Made by a program: the position numbers and the translations under genes. A DNA stretch of 8,114 bases from Microcaldota archaeon (GTDB lineage: Archaea; Micrarchaeota; Micrarchaeia; Anstonellales; Bilamarchaeaceae), in NCBI GenBank assembly GCA_016180665.1, contig JACPAS010000011.1, positions 1 through 8,114 on the forward strand. The letters run 5' to 3'. Shown piece by piece: positions 1-4,676 of this stretch. The notes beneath the pieces were generated by a model. The model was given only the letters and a program-made list of their open reading frames with translations, had not been told where the DNA came from and did not search any database. Position 1 is the first letter of the stretch, and every line of letters begins with the position of its first letter.

Positions 1-548
1 TCAGGCATTGATGAGTGGACAGCCTTTCCAGTTGCAGTTATTTCAAAAGTATACTGGCCCTTATTGCAATGAAGTATTCTTCCGTCCGTTGGCTCTAATG
101 AAATGGAGTATTTTATATGTTTTAGTTTTGTCTCTCTGAGTTTAAGAACCTCCATTATCCCTTCAAAGCCGTTTTCTTCCTGGCAGTTAAAAACAATGGT
201 TATCTTGTCAGTTGGATTTTTTTCCAGAGCTGCAATCATACAAGCTATGTTGCCTTTTGTATCAGAAGAGCCGCGTCCGTATAATTTGTCTCCTACTAAT
301 TCGCCTAATGGATTCTTAGTCCAATTTTTTCCAATTGGAACAGTATCCATATGGCCATTGACTATTAATGGGCCTGAGCCAAAACAAATCAAGTTGAACC
401 TGCCACTGTCGTCCTCAAAAAACTGTTTTTCTGGTTTCATTCCGATTTCTTTCAACAAATTGTATATGTACTCGCAGAGCTTTTTTTCATTTTTTGTTTC
501 TGACTCTATTGTGACTAGCTCTTTTGCAATTTCAACAACGCGTTCCAT
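1..548 (-). CDS. M20-family metallopeptidase (ArgE/DapE type), 3' end outside window
   Basis: This is the N-terminal 182 residues of a zinc-dependent M20 amidohydrolase of the acetylornithine deacetylase / succinyl-diaminopimelate desuccinylase / dipeptidase group. Visible signatures, in order: GHMDTVP at residues 65-71 (metal ligand H66, D68), GRGSSDTKGN at 91-100 (bridging metal ligand D96), QEENG at 123-127 (E124 the general base, E125 a metal ligand by family analogy), LEPT at 151-154 (metal ligand E152), and the start of the inserted dimerisation domain with GKAVHSS at 174-180 (H178). The C-terminal half, including the last metal-binding His, lies beyond position 1. The ATG shares one base with the stop of the MarC gene (TAATG), so translational coupling is likely. 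Exact substrate cannot be told from this half; family assignment is firm, substrate is open. Confidence 0.9.
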   Translation of the reverse strand, partial: MERVVEIAKELVTIESETKNEKKLCEYIYNLLKEIGMKPEKQFFEDDSGRFNLICFGSGPLIVNGHMDTVPIGKNWTKNPLGELVGDKLYGRGSSDTKGNIACMIAALEKNPTDKITIVFNCQEENGFEGIMEVLKLRETKLKHIKYSISLEPTDGRILHCNKGQYTFEITATGKAVHSSMP

Positions 549-1114
549 TAAATCAATCCACCGCGTATATATGAAATACCTAACGCAAGTAAAATTAAAC
601 CAATAACCTTAGATAGTATCATTATTCCGGTTTCTCCCAATATCTTTATTAGAAAAGTTGATTTATAAATTATCAACCATGAGGCCAATAGAGAGACTAC
701 TAGTCCAGTACCTACAATCAGCACTCCATAAATTTCGGCTAAAACAATTATATTTGTTACAAGTCCAGGTCCTGCTAATAAAGGAATGCCAATTAGAACT
801 ATTGCAGTATGAATATCTTTTGACTTTTTATGTTCAGGAGTAAGTATTCCAAGAACATTCTGTATTCCTAAAAGAACTAAAACAATACCCCCGCCGATCT
901 TAAAATCAGAAAAGCTGATATATAGTATATCCAGAACTCCTACCCCAGTGAATAAAAAGAGAAATGCCAGCAGTGCAGCAGTTGATACCGAGACTGTTGC
1001 TACCTCTTTGGGGTTTTTGCATTTTTTTATAATTTGTAAAGCATATGGAATGCTTGCAAACGGATCCATTATTATGAATAGGCTGAAAGCTGCAAAAAGA
1101 ATCTCGTTTATCAT
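548..1114 (-). CDS. MarC-family (UPF0056) integral membrane protein
   Basis: A 188-residue polytopic membrane protein of the MarC family, whose usual length is about 200 residues. About six hydrophobic segments are visible, near residues 4-27, 42-65, 72-91, 101-118, 122-150 and 163-184. The family hallmarks are present in both halves: MDPFASIP at 16-23 (the DPxxxxP-type motif of repeat 1) and IPLLAGPGLVT at 110-120 (the AGPG motif of repeat 2). The biochemical function of the family is not established; the old link to multiple antibiotic resistance has not held up, and a transporter role is only a guess. The gene follows the helical-protein gene by 24 nt and its stop overlaps the start of the peptidase gene, so the three are probably one transcription unit. 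No clear Shine-Dalgarno is seen before its ATG. Confidence 0.88.
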   Translation of the reverse strand: MINEILFAAFSLFIIMDPFASIPYALQIIKKCKNPKEVATVSVSTAALLAFLFLFTGVGVLDILYISFSDFKIGGGIVLVLLGIQNVLGILTPEHKKSKDIHTAIVLIGIPLLAGPGLVTNIIVLAEIYGVLIVGTGLVVSLLASWLIIYKSTFLIKILGETGIMILSKVIGLILLALGISYIRGGLI

Positions 1115-1138
1115 AATTTGATTAAGATGAATAGATTT

Positions 1139-1600
1139 TTAACAGTCTAGTTCTAGCAATAAAGTACGACCCCTTTGTTTCAACCTTTCCCCCGAACATT
1201 CTAAATAACTTTGTGCAGATTCGGTCATCACTTTTAGCGAGTTCTCATAAAAACCTCTTTCATATAATACTTCTGCCAATCCTTCAAGTATTTCAGCTTT
1301 TTTTCTTGGGTTTTTTATTGTCCTTAGCACTTCTAAAAAAACATCAAGGTTTTTTACAATTACATCAAAATGATCTTTGATGTTTTCCTTGGACATTGAG
1401 GTATTAACACTAAGTGCAGCAAGTAAGTGACGTGCAAATTCAGTAAATCTATCATTCGTACTTTCGCATTCAAGCGTATCTGCGAGAGCCTTTGCTTTTT
1501 TTAGCACCCTTTCAATTTTATCAATAAGTCTAAGTGTACGTGCACCCTGCCCTTGAACATCTGAAACAGTACTCTTAATAATGCCTCTTACTGTTGTCAT
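1139..1600 (-). CDS. Unrecognised helical protein, one TPR-like unit near C-terminus
   Basis: I do not recognise this 153-residue protein. The ATG at 1600 was chosen because the only longer start, at 1633, lies inside the 3' end of the tRNA gene; a GGGA stretch sits six nucleotides before the chosen ATG. The protein has no signal peptide or membrane segment and is charged and predicted largely helical by eye. Residues around 105-135 (pattern LAEVLYERGFYENSLKVM, then SAQSY) have the small/large residue spacing of a tetratricopeptide-type helical hairpin, but only one unit is convincing. It starts 24 nt after the tRNA 3' end and is followed after 24 nt by the MarC gene. The adjacent tRNA leaves no room for a separate promoter unless it lies within the tRNA gene, so co-transcription with the tRNA is possible. 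Coding status is supported by length and continuous frame; function unknown. Confidence 0.65.
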   Translation of the reverse strand: MTTVRGIIKSTVSDVQGQGARTLRLIDKIERVLKKAKALADTLECESTNDRFTEFARHLLAALSVNTSMSKENIKDHFDVIVKNLDVFLEVLRTIKNPRKKAEILEGLAEVLYERGFYENSLKVMTESAQSYLECSGERLKQRGRTLLLELDC

Positions 1601-1659
1601 AATAATTCCCTGAAATAAAGAATATGGGACCACCGAGATTTGAACTCAGATCACTGCCT

Positions 1660-1743
1660 TTTCATAGCCAATTGAACCAGTATAATCTCATTCCTTTGGG
1701 CTGAAGCCCTTTGGACGAGGTTTATAATGAGAACAAAGGGCTC
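1660..1743 (-). other. Putative tRNA intron 2 (84 nt), canonical 37/38 position
   Basis: The insert lies between tRNA positions 37 and 38, the standard archaeal intron site. It folds as a nested rod: AGCC (1742-1739) with GGCT (1669-1666), TCTCATT (1732-1726) with AATGAGA (1692-1686), and a terminal GGGC-TTCA-GCCC hairpin (1709-1698). Exon bases TTCG (1749-1746) can pair with TGAA (1664-1661), giving a relaxed bulge-helix-bulge with a 3-nt 5' bulge (GGG) and a 2-nt 3' bulge (AA). The exact cut sites may therefore be off by a base. Confidence 0.72.
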
Positions 1744-1763
1744 CCCGAAGGCAGTAGTCTAAT

Positions 1764-1793
1764 CCCCATTAGTTAGTAAGAAACTAAATATTT
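1764..1793 (-). other. Putative tRNA intron 1 (about 30 nt) in the D-loop
   Basis: The D-loop is about 30 nt too long. The extra segment holds a hairpin TTAGT-TTCTT-ACTAA (1787-1773). Flanking exon bases CTAA (1802-1799) pair with TTAG (1762-1759) as an outer helix, and CCTG (1798-1795) can pair with TGGG (1768-1765) as the central helix with wobbles, an approximate bulge-helix-bulge. Boundaries were chosen so that the spliced D-loop keeps G18G19 and A21; they are uncertain by a few bases. Confidence 0.55.
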
Positions 1794-1840
1794 CCAGGTT
1801 AGCCCATGGTCCCGAATTAATAGATTTTATTAATAAAGAA

Positions 1841-1848
1841 TTTATAAT
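1841..1848 (-). promoter_or_regulatory. TATA-like box for tRNA-Pro
   Basis: ATTATAAA on the minus strand is centred about 31 nt upstream of the first tRNA base. With the archaeal TATA-to-start distance of about 27 nt this places transcription start a few bases before the tRNA. It lies in the 39-nt AT-rich gap after the exported-protein gene. Confidence 0.5.
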
Positions 1849-1852
1849 CTAA

Positions 1853-2401
1853 CTAGTAGGATCCTAAATCTTTGTCAGTTCTTAGAGTTACCTGCTGGCT
1901 GCCTTGAGCTGGATTTTCAGGGCTCAGTCCGCAAACAAAAAAAGCAACTGTCTCTGTTTTTCTATCTTCTAATTTTACAGTTACTTCAAATAAACTTCCA
2001 ATTTTAGTTAGGTCATTTTTAACTAATTGATCTTTTTTGGTTTTTCTAACTTTATATTTTATCTGATGATTCCATTTTCCATTTACCTGGTAACTAGTAA
2101 TATCAGTAATTTTTATATAAAATTCTTTATTTTTATCCAAAAATAGTTTATCTCCTATCGCGAGGGTTACATCAAATCCATTAGTAATTGGACCAGAGCT
2201 GCAGGTTCCATCTGGCATTCTAGTTTCTACATCTAAAGTGGATTCTAATCTGCTTGCGTCTGTTCCACTTGCATCTTCCAACGAATGTAATGGATAATTG
2301 TTGCACCTTATTGGACCTACTAATAAGGCTGCTAATGCTAAAGCTTTGAATGTGCGTCCAAAATTTGTTGTGTGTGGTCTAGTTCTCCTTCTAAATACCA
2401 T
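1853..2401 (-). CDS. Unrecognised exported protein with N-terminal signal segment
   Basis: I do not recognise this 182-residue protein. The N-terminus is strongly basic (MVFRRRTRP) and is followed by a hydrophobic stretch at about residues 18-31 (ALALAALLVGPI), the layout of a secretory signal or membrane anchor. The remaining about 150 residues are polar, with alternating beta-type patterns (for example TLAIGDKLFLD, KEFYIKITDITSY, SLFEVTVKLED), suggesting a small extracellular beta domain. Cysteines at 33, 67 and 157 could allow a disulfide outside the membrane. Residues before C33 do not form a lipobox. The ATG at 2401 is preferred over one three codons earlier (2410) because a TATA-like element centred about 27 nt upstream would give a leaderless message starting there. 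It follows the prenyltransferase gene by about 55 nt on the same strand. Confidence 0.72.
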   Translation of the reverse strand: MVFRRRTRPHTTNFGRTFKALALAALLVGPIRCNNYPLHSLEDASGTDASRLESTLDVETRMPDGTCSSGPITNGFDVTLAIGDKLFLDKNKEFYIKITDITSYQVNGKWNHQIKYKVRKTKKDQLVKNDLTKIGSLFEVTVKLEDRKTETVAFFVCGLSPENPAQGSQQVTLRTDKDLGSY

Positions 2402-2421
2402 TATTAACATTTGTGTATAAA

Positions 2422-2432
2422 CATTTTTAAAC
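2422..2432 (-). promoter_or_regulatory. TATA-like box for the exported-protein gene
   Basis: The minus-strand sequence CGTTTAAAAATG contains a TATA-like core centred near 2428. A start about 27 nt downstream falls on the ATG at 2401, consistent with leaderless transcription; no Shine-Dalgarno is visible before either candidate ATG. Confidence 0.4.
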
Positions 2433-2455
2433 GTTTTACCACTTTTTGTAAATAA

Positions 2456-3307
2456 CTAGACTGCAGCAAGAAGAAGACCTAATAACCCCAAAAACAAAAC
2501 GATTAAACTTAATTTTCTCGCCTTCTTCAAAACCACTTTATCCCCAGAAGTCACGATCTCCTTAATTAAATAGATAATCCCAAAATCAGCAACTGAAACC
2601 AATAAAATAGGAATAACAGAAAACTTCAGCCCAAAATTAAAAGGAAGGATGCTTAAAGGCAAAAAGACCAAAAACAAAACAACTGCGAAATATCTGGAGT
2701 TCTTTTCCCCAATAATAATTGGAAGTGTTCTTGATCCCCGCGCTTTTCTGTCCCCTTCCATATCCTCAACTGATTTTATTATCTCACGGGCAAGACCAGA
2801 TAAAAATCCTAGGGCTGCAATAATAAAAACAACTGTATTTAGAGAATTAGAATAGATAAAATTACCAAAAATAAACGGGATAGCCATTGTCAATGCAATG
2901 TAAATATTTCCAACCAAAGCGATATCCTTCAGTTCATAGTTGTAAAGAACTGCAAGACCATTAAAAATTAGTGCAATAAGAAATGCGTAAAAGTTAATGA
3001 AATAAGCTAAAACAACTGAAATAACAATCGAAATAATTGAAAAGTAAAAGGCAAACTTAGGATTAATCTCCCCAGTAACCAACGGTCGGTCGATTCTTTT
3101 GTTTATTCTATCTGATTCAACATCTAAATAATCATTCAAAGCAAAAGAACCCATTTCGCTAAAAACAGGAACGAGTAATGACAAAACTAACAATAAACTT
3201 AGGGTTGGAAATGCACCTAGAACAACTACCTCTGCTATTAACACGGCAATTGCAAGCATTATTGCATGCTCAAATCTGGTTAATCTATAAAACGCTCCTA
3301 TTGACAT
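2456..3307 (-). CDS. UbiA-family prenyltransferase, probable digeranylgeranylglyceryl phosphate synthase
   Basis: This 283-residue integral membrane prenyltransferase most likely adds the second geranylgeranyl chain to geranylgeranylglyceryl phosphate, making the archaeal ether-lipid core (EC 2.5.1.42). The two Asp-rich, Mg-diphosphate binding motifs of the UbiA family are intact: NDYLDVESDR at residues 58-67 (N58, D59, D62, D66) and EDMEGDRKARGSRTLP at 181-196 (D182, E184, D186). About eight to nine hydrophobic segments surround them, and the length is typical of archaeal DGGGP synthases. Other UbiA members (heme O, menaquinone or chlorophyll synthases) share the motifs, so the substrate is inferred from family resemblance and from the mevalonate-pathway genes divergently transcribed next door. 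A palindromic TATA-like box is centred 27 nt before the ATG, pointing to a leaderless message. Confidence 0.88.
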   Translation of the reverse strand: MSIGAFYRLTRFEHAIMLAIAVLIAEVVVLGAFPTLSLLLVLSLLVPVFSEMGSFALNDYLDVESDRINKRIDRPLVTGEINPKFAFYFSIISIVISVVLAYFINFYAFLIALIFNGLAVLYNYELKDIALVGNIYIALTMAIPFIFGNFIYSNSLNTVVFIIAALGFLSGLAREIIKSVEDMEGDRKARGSRTLPIIIGEKNSRYFAVVLFLVFLPLSILPFNFGLKFSVIPILLVSVADFGIIYLIKEIVTSGDKVVLKKARKLSLIVLFLGLLGLLLAAV

Positions 3308-3330
3308 ATTAGATTCATAGAAATAAAGTA

Positions 3331-3338
3331 ATTTAAAT
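3331..3338. promoter_or_regulatory. Palindromic TATA-like box shared by ubiA-type gene and decarboxylase gene
   Basis: ATTTAAAT is its own reverse complement. Its centre is about 27 nt from the minus-strand prenyltransferase ATG, the spacing for leaderless archaeal transcription. On the plus strand the same box would start transcription near 3361, just before the duplicated ATG at 3372 and about 127 nt before the decarboxylase ATG. Use in the plus direction is less certain. Confidence 0.5.
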
Positions 3339-3362
3339 GGTCGTTTGGAAAGATAATTATTG

Positions 3363-3403
3363 GGTATTTATATGGACATTGTAACTGCAAGAGCAAATTC
3401 AAA
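3363..3403 (+). repeat. Direct repeat copy A: duplicate of the decarboxylase gene start
   Basis: Offset by exactly 116 bp from copy B. The 32 bases from the ATG at 3372 match the true gene start at 30 positions, and five further matching bases (GGTAT) precede it. The two differences (ATT/ATA and GTA/GTT) are both synonymous third-position changes. Confidence 0.95.
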
Positions 3404-3406
3404 AGA

Positions 3407-3435
3407 AAAACGCGAGGGGGAGAACCCCCTCTCAT
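3407..3435 (+). repeat. GC-rich hairpin element, copy 1
   Basis: After AAAACGCG-type sequence, GAGGGGG (3414-3420) pairs perfectly with CCCCCTC (3425-3431) across an AGAA loop. The 25-base unit beginning CGCG and ending CAT has a relative downstream of the decarboxylase gene (18 of 25 bases identical) in which two stem pairs are exchanged by compensatory changes. A run of six C ends 29 nt after the stem. No T-tract follows, so it is not a typical terminator here. Confidence 0.85.
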
Positions 3436-3474
3436 ATTCTCTACTTCCTGATCTCCCCCCACTACCATATAGTT

Positions 3475-3481
3475 ATGAGGT
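3475..3481 (+). promoter_or_regulatory. Shine-Dalgarno deciding the decarboxylase start
   Basis: ATGAGGT with six nucleotides before the ATG at 3488 is a good archaeal ribosome binding site. The duplicated ATG at 3372 has nothing comparable, so 3488 is taken as the real start. Confidence 0.8.
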
Positions 3482-3519
3482 ATACCTATGGACATAGTTA
3501 CTGCAAGAGCAAATTCAAA
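3479..3519 (+). repeat. Direct repeat copy B: functional decarboxylase start
   Basis: This partner of the repeat 116 bp upstream includes the last bases of the Shine-Dalgarno (GGTAT) and codons 1-10 of the decarboxylase. Confidence 0.95.
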
Positions 3520-4534
3520 CATTGCAATAATTAAATATTGGGGTAAAAGGAATGAGGAACTAATCCTTCCCACAAATTCCAGTATTTCCTTCACTATGGA
3601 CAATCAATTATCAACTACAACCAGCATCAGATTCACAAAAGATCTAAAGAAGGATAAACTAAAGCTTGACGGGAAAGATGCAACTGAAAAGGAGCAGGAA
3701 AGAGTTACTAAATTTTTAGATTTGGTCAGAAAAACTTTTGGAATTAAATTTTATGCAGAAGTAGTCTCCCAAAACAGTTTTCCAAAAGGAGCAGGTTTAG
3801 CTTCTTCTGCTTCTGGTTTTGCAGCACTTGCTTATGCTGCATCCCAAGCTGCAGCACAAATAAAATACCCTAATGGTTGGGAGCAGACTCCAAGAGAACT
3901 CATCCTATCTAATATTTCTATTCTTGCAAGACAGGGAAGCGGTTCAGCATGCAGATCAATTTACGGTGGCGCAGTAGAATGGCAGAAAGGAACTAAGGCA
4001 GATGGTTCAGATTCATATGGAGTTCAGCTTTCTCCAGAATCAGACTGGAAGAGTTTGAGGAATATAATTGCAATCCTTGATTCTAAAGAGAAGAAGATAA
4101 GCTCAAGAGTTGGGATGGCAGAGACAGTTAAAACTTCGAAGTTATTCAAAAAGAGATTAGTTGATGTTGAACAAAGATTGAATATAGCTAGGGCTGCAAT
4201 TGCAAACAAAGATTTTGAAGCAATGGCACCAACAATAATGCAAGACAGCGACAACATGCATGCAGTAATGGCAGATACCAAACCACCAATTACCTATATG
4301 AACGAAATCTCCAATAAAATAAGAAAGGCAGTTTTACAATTCAACAAAGATAATGGCACTTCACTTGCAGCTTATACGTTTGATGCTGGCCCAAATGCAA
4401 ATATCTATACTACGGCTCCACACGATGCAGAAATATTAGGAATTCTAAAGGATAAATTTCCTGAGATAAGTAGACTTCATGTTTGTGGGATAGGTTCTGG
4501 CCCAGAATTTTTAAATAAGCATCTAATGGACTGA
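3488..4534 (+). CDS. mvaD: Diphosphomevalonate decarboxylase
   Basis: GHMP-fold enzyme of 348 residues, predicted to convert mevalonate 5-diphosphate, ATP-dependently, to isopentenyl diphosphate, phosphate and CO2 (EC 4.1.1.33). Family signatures are intact: ANSNIAIIKYWGKR at residues 8-21 (K16, Y17, W18, K20), PTNSSISFTM at 28-37, the ATP-binding loop FPKGAGLASSASGFAAL at 98-114, ARQGSGSACRSIYGGAVEW at 147-165 (S151, S153, R156), and FDAGPNA at 298-304 with the catalytic Asp D299. The KYWGK motif and D299 argue against the archaeal mevalonate-3-kinase and degenerate paralogs; a phosphomevalonate decarboxylase of the halophile type cannot be excluded, but a phosphomevalonate kinase follows. 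The start at 3488 has a good Shine-Dalgarno. The gene is flanked on both sides by related GC hairpins and preceded by a duplicate of its own start. Confidence 0.94.
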   Translation: MDIVTARANSNIAIIKYWGKRNEELILPTNSSISFTMDNQLSTTTSIRFTKDLKKDKLKLDGKDATEKEQERVTKFLDLVRKTFGIKFYAEVVSQNSFPKGAGLASSASGFAALAYAASQAAAQIKYPNGWEQTPRELILSNISILARQGSGSACRSIYGGAVEWQKGTKADGSDSYGVQLSPESDWKSLRNIIAILDSKEKKISSRVGMAETVKTSKLFKKRLVDVEQRLNIARAAIANKDFEAMAPTIMQDSDNMHAVMADTKPPITYMNEISNKIRKAVLQFNKDNGTSLAAYTFDAGPNANIYTTAPHDAEILGILKDKFPEISRLHVCGIGSGPEFLNKHLMD

Positions 4535-4539
4535 TTCAC

Positions 4540-4572
4540 AAAACGCGGAGGGGAGCGCCCCTCCCCATTTTT
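4540..4572 (+). terminator. GC-rich hairpin plus T-tract after the decarboxylase (element copy 2)
   Basis: GGAGGGG (4547-4553) pairs perfectly with CCCCTCC (4558-4564) around loop AGCG, and a run of five T follows at 4568-4572. It begins 12 nt after the stop codon, a fitting place for transcription termination. It is a relative of the hairpin upstream of the gene, and a C-run ends 29 nt after the stem, the same spacing as in copy 1. Confidence 0.65.
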
Positions 4573-4592
4573 AGTGTTAATTCTGACCCCCC

Positions 4593-4608
4593 CGAAACGT
4601 TTTAATAT
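4593..4608 (+). promoter_or_regulatory. BRE/TATA promoter for the phosphomevalonate kinase
   Basis: CGAAACG followed by TTTTAATAT fits a purine-rich BRE followed by a TATA box, centred near 4604. The predicted start is near 4631, at the mini-ORF and about 46 nt before the kinase ATG. Having its own promoter after a terminator-like hairpin suggests the kinase is not simply read through from the decarboxylase. Confidence 0.55.
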
Positions 4609-4626
4609 CTCTGTTTTTAAACAGAG
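4609..4626 (+). repeat. Inverted repeat between TATA and predicted transcription start
   Basis: CTCTGTTT and AAACAGAG form an 18-bp perfect palindrome. As DNA it sits immediately downstream of the TATA box, a usual place for an archaeal repressor operator. As RNA, from a start further upstream, it would place part of the first AGAGGT (4623-4628) in a stem. Confidence 0.55.
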
Positions 4627-4632
4627 GTTGTA

Positions 4633-4656
4633 ATGAATTTTGATGCTGCTGAATAA
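4633..4656 (+). CDS. Candidate 7-codon leader peptide (MNFDAAE)
   Basis: ATG to TAA encodes MNFDAAE. AGAGGT lies four nucleotides before the ATG, rather close, and the predicted transcription start is at or next to the ATG, so leaderless initiation is possible. Its codons 5-7 form the 5' arm of a hairpin (CTGCTG 4646-4651 with CAGCAG 4660-4665) whose 3' arm overlaps the kinase ribosome binding site. The stop codon lies in the loop. It may equally be chance; nothing proves it is translated. Confidence 0.35.
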   Translation: MNFDAAE

Positions 4657-4669
4657 ATCCAGCAGAGGT
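4646..4669 (+). promoter_or_regulatory. Hairpin overlapping the kinase Shine-Dalgarno
   Basis: CTGCTG (4646-4651) pairs with CAGCAG (4660-4665) across an 8-nt loop. The kinase Shine-Dalgarno AGAGGT (4664-4669, seven nucleotides before the ATG) shares its first two bases with the 3' arm, so the fold could limit ribosome access and translation of the mini-ORF could open it. Confidence 0.45.
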
Positions 4670-4676
4670 TTACTAT

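Larger units (their letters stand above)
1625..1813 (-). tRNA. tRNA-Pro (anticodon CGG) with two putative introns
   Basis: The acceptor stem GGGACCA (1813-1807) pairs fully with TGGTCCC (1632-1626), with discriminator A at 1625. The T-arm is CTGAG / TTCAAAT / CTCGG (1649-1633). The anticodon stem CTGCC (1754-1750) pairs with GGCAG (1658-1654). The 5' loop side TTCGGG gives anticodon CGG at 1747-1745 and G37, fitting proline. The interval between acceptor and anticodon stems is 52 nt instead of about 20, and the anticodon loop carries 84 extra nt. Removing about 1793-1764 and 1743-1660 leaves 20 + 20 + 35 = 75 nt with A14, G18G19 and A21 in place and an A15/T48 Levitt pair. No CCA is encoded. 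The D-stem (GGCT with GACT) is weak: two G-T wobbles and one C-A mismatch. The gene could be a degenerate copy, but the perfect acceptor and anticodon stems argue for function. Confidence 0.8.
3372..3497 (+). pseudogene. Remnant of a duplicated decarboxylase start / 41-codon upstream ORF
   Basis: The frame opens with MDIVTARANS, identical to the first ten residues of diphosphomevalonate decarboxylase, then runs into unrelated sequence through a GC-rich hairpin and stops at TAG (3495-3497), ten bases inside the real gene and in another frame. It may be only a scar of a collapsed duplication. Its overlap with the functional start would also allow it to act as a translated leader. No Shine-Dalgarno precedes 3372; leaderless or near-leaderless initiation from the 3331 box is conceivable. 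Confidence 0.5.

Noticed and set aside
103..606. Plus-strand open frame over the peptidase start
   Set aside because: It lies antisense to a peptidase with complete M20 motifs and its translation shows no family signature.
1601..1633. Longer N-terminus for the protein ending at 1139
   Set aside because: The upstream ATG at 1633 lies in the T-stem/acceptor part of the tRNA gene, so the internal ATG at 1600 was used.
1660..1743. C/D box guide RNA inside the second tRNA intron, as in some archaeal tRNA-Trp introns
   Set aside because: ATGAGAT and CTGG resemble boxes only loosely, and no clear paired C/D and C'/D' set is present.
2290..2310. Lipoprotein lipobox in the exported protein
   Set aside because: The residues before the first cysteine (GPIRC) do not fit the lipobox pattern, so no lipid attachment is claimed.
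3363..3519. CRISPR or mobile-element terminal repeats
   Set aside because: There are only two copies, they carry coding sequence of the adjacent gene, and no spacer array, transposase or terminal inverted repeat is present.
3298..3603. Minus-strand open frame between the prenyltransferase and decarboxylase genes
   Set aside because: It is antisense to the decarboxylase start and runs through the hairpin region; no start signal or recognisable product.
4024..4281. Minus-strand open frame inside the decarboxylase
   Set aside because: Shadow of a coding region with intact enzyme motifs; no independent support.
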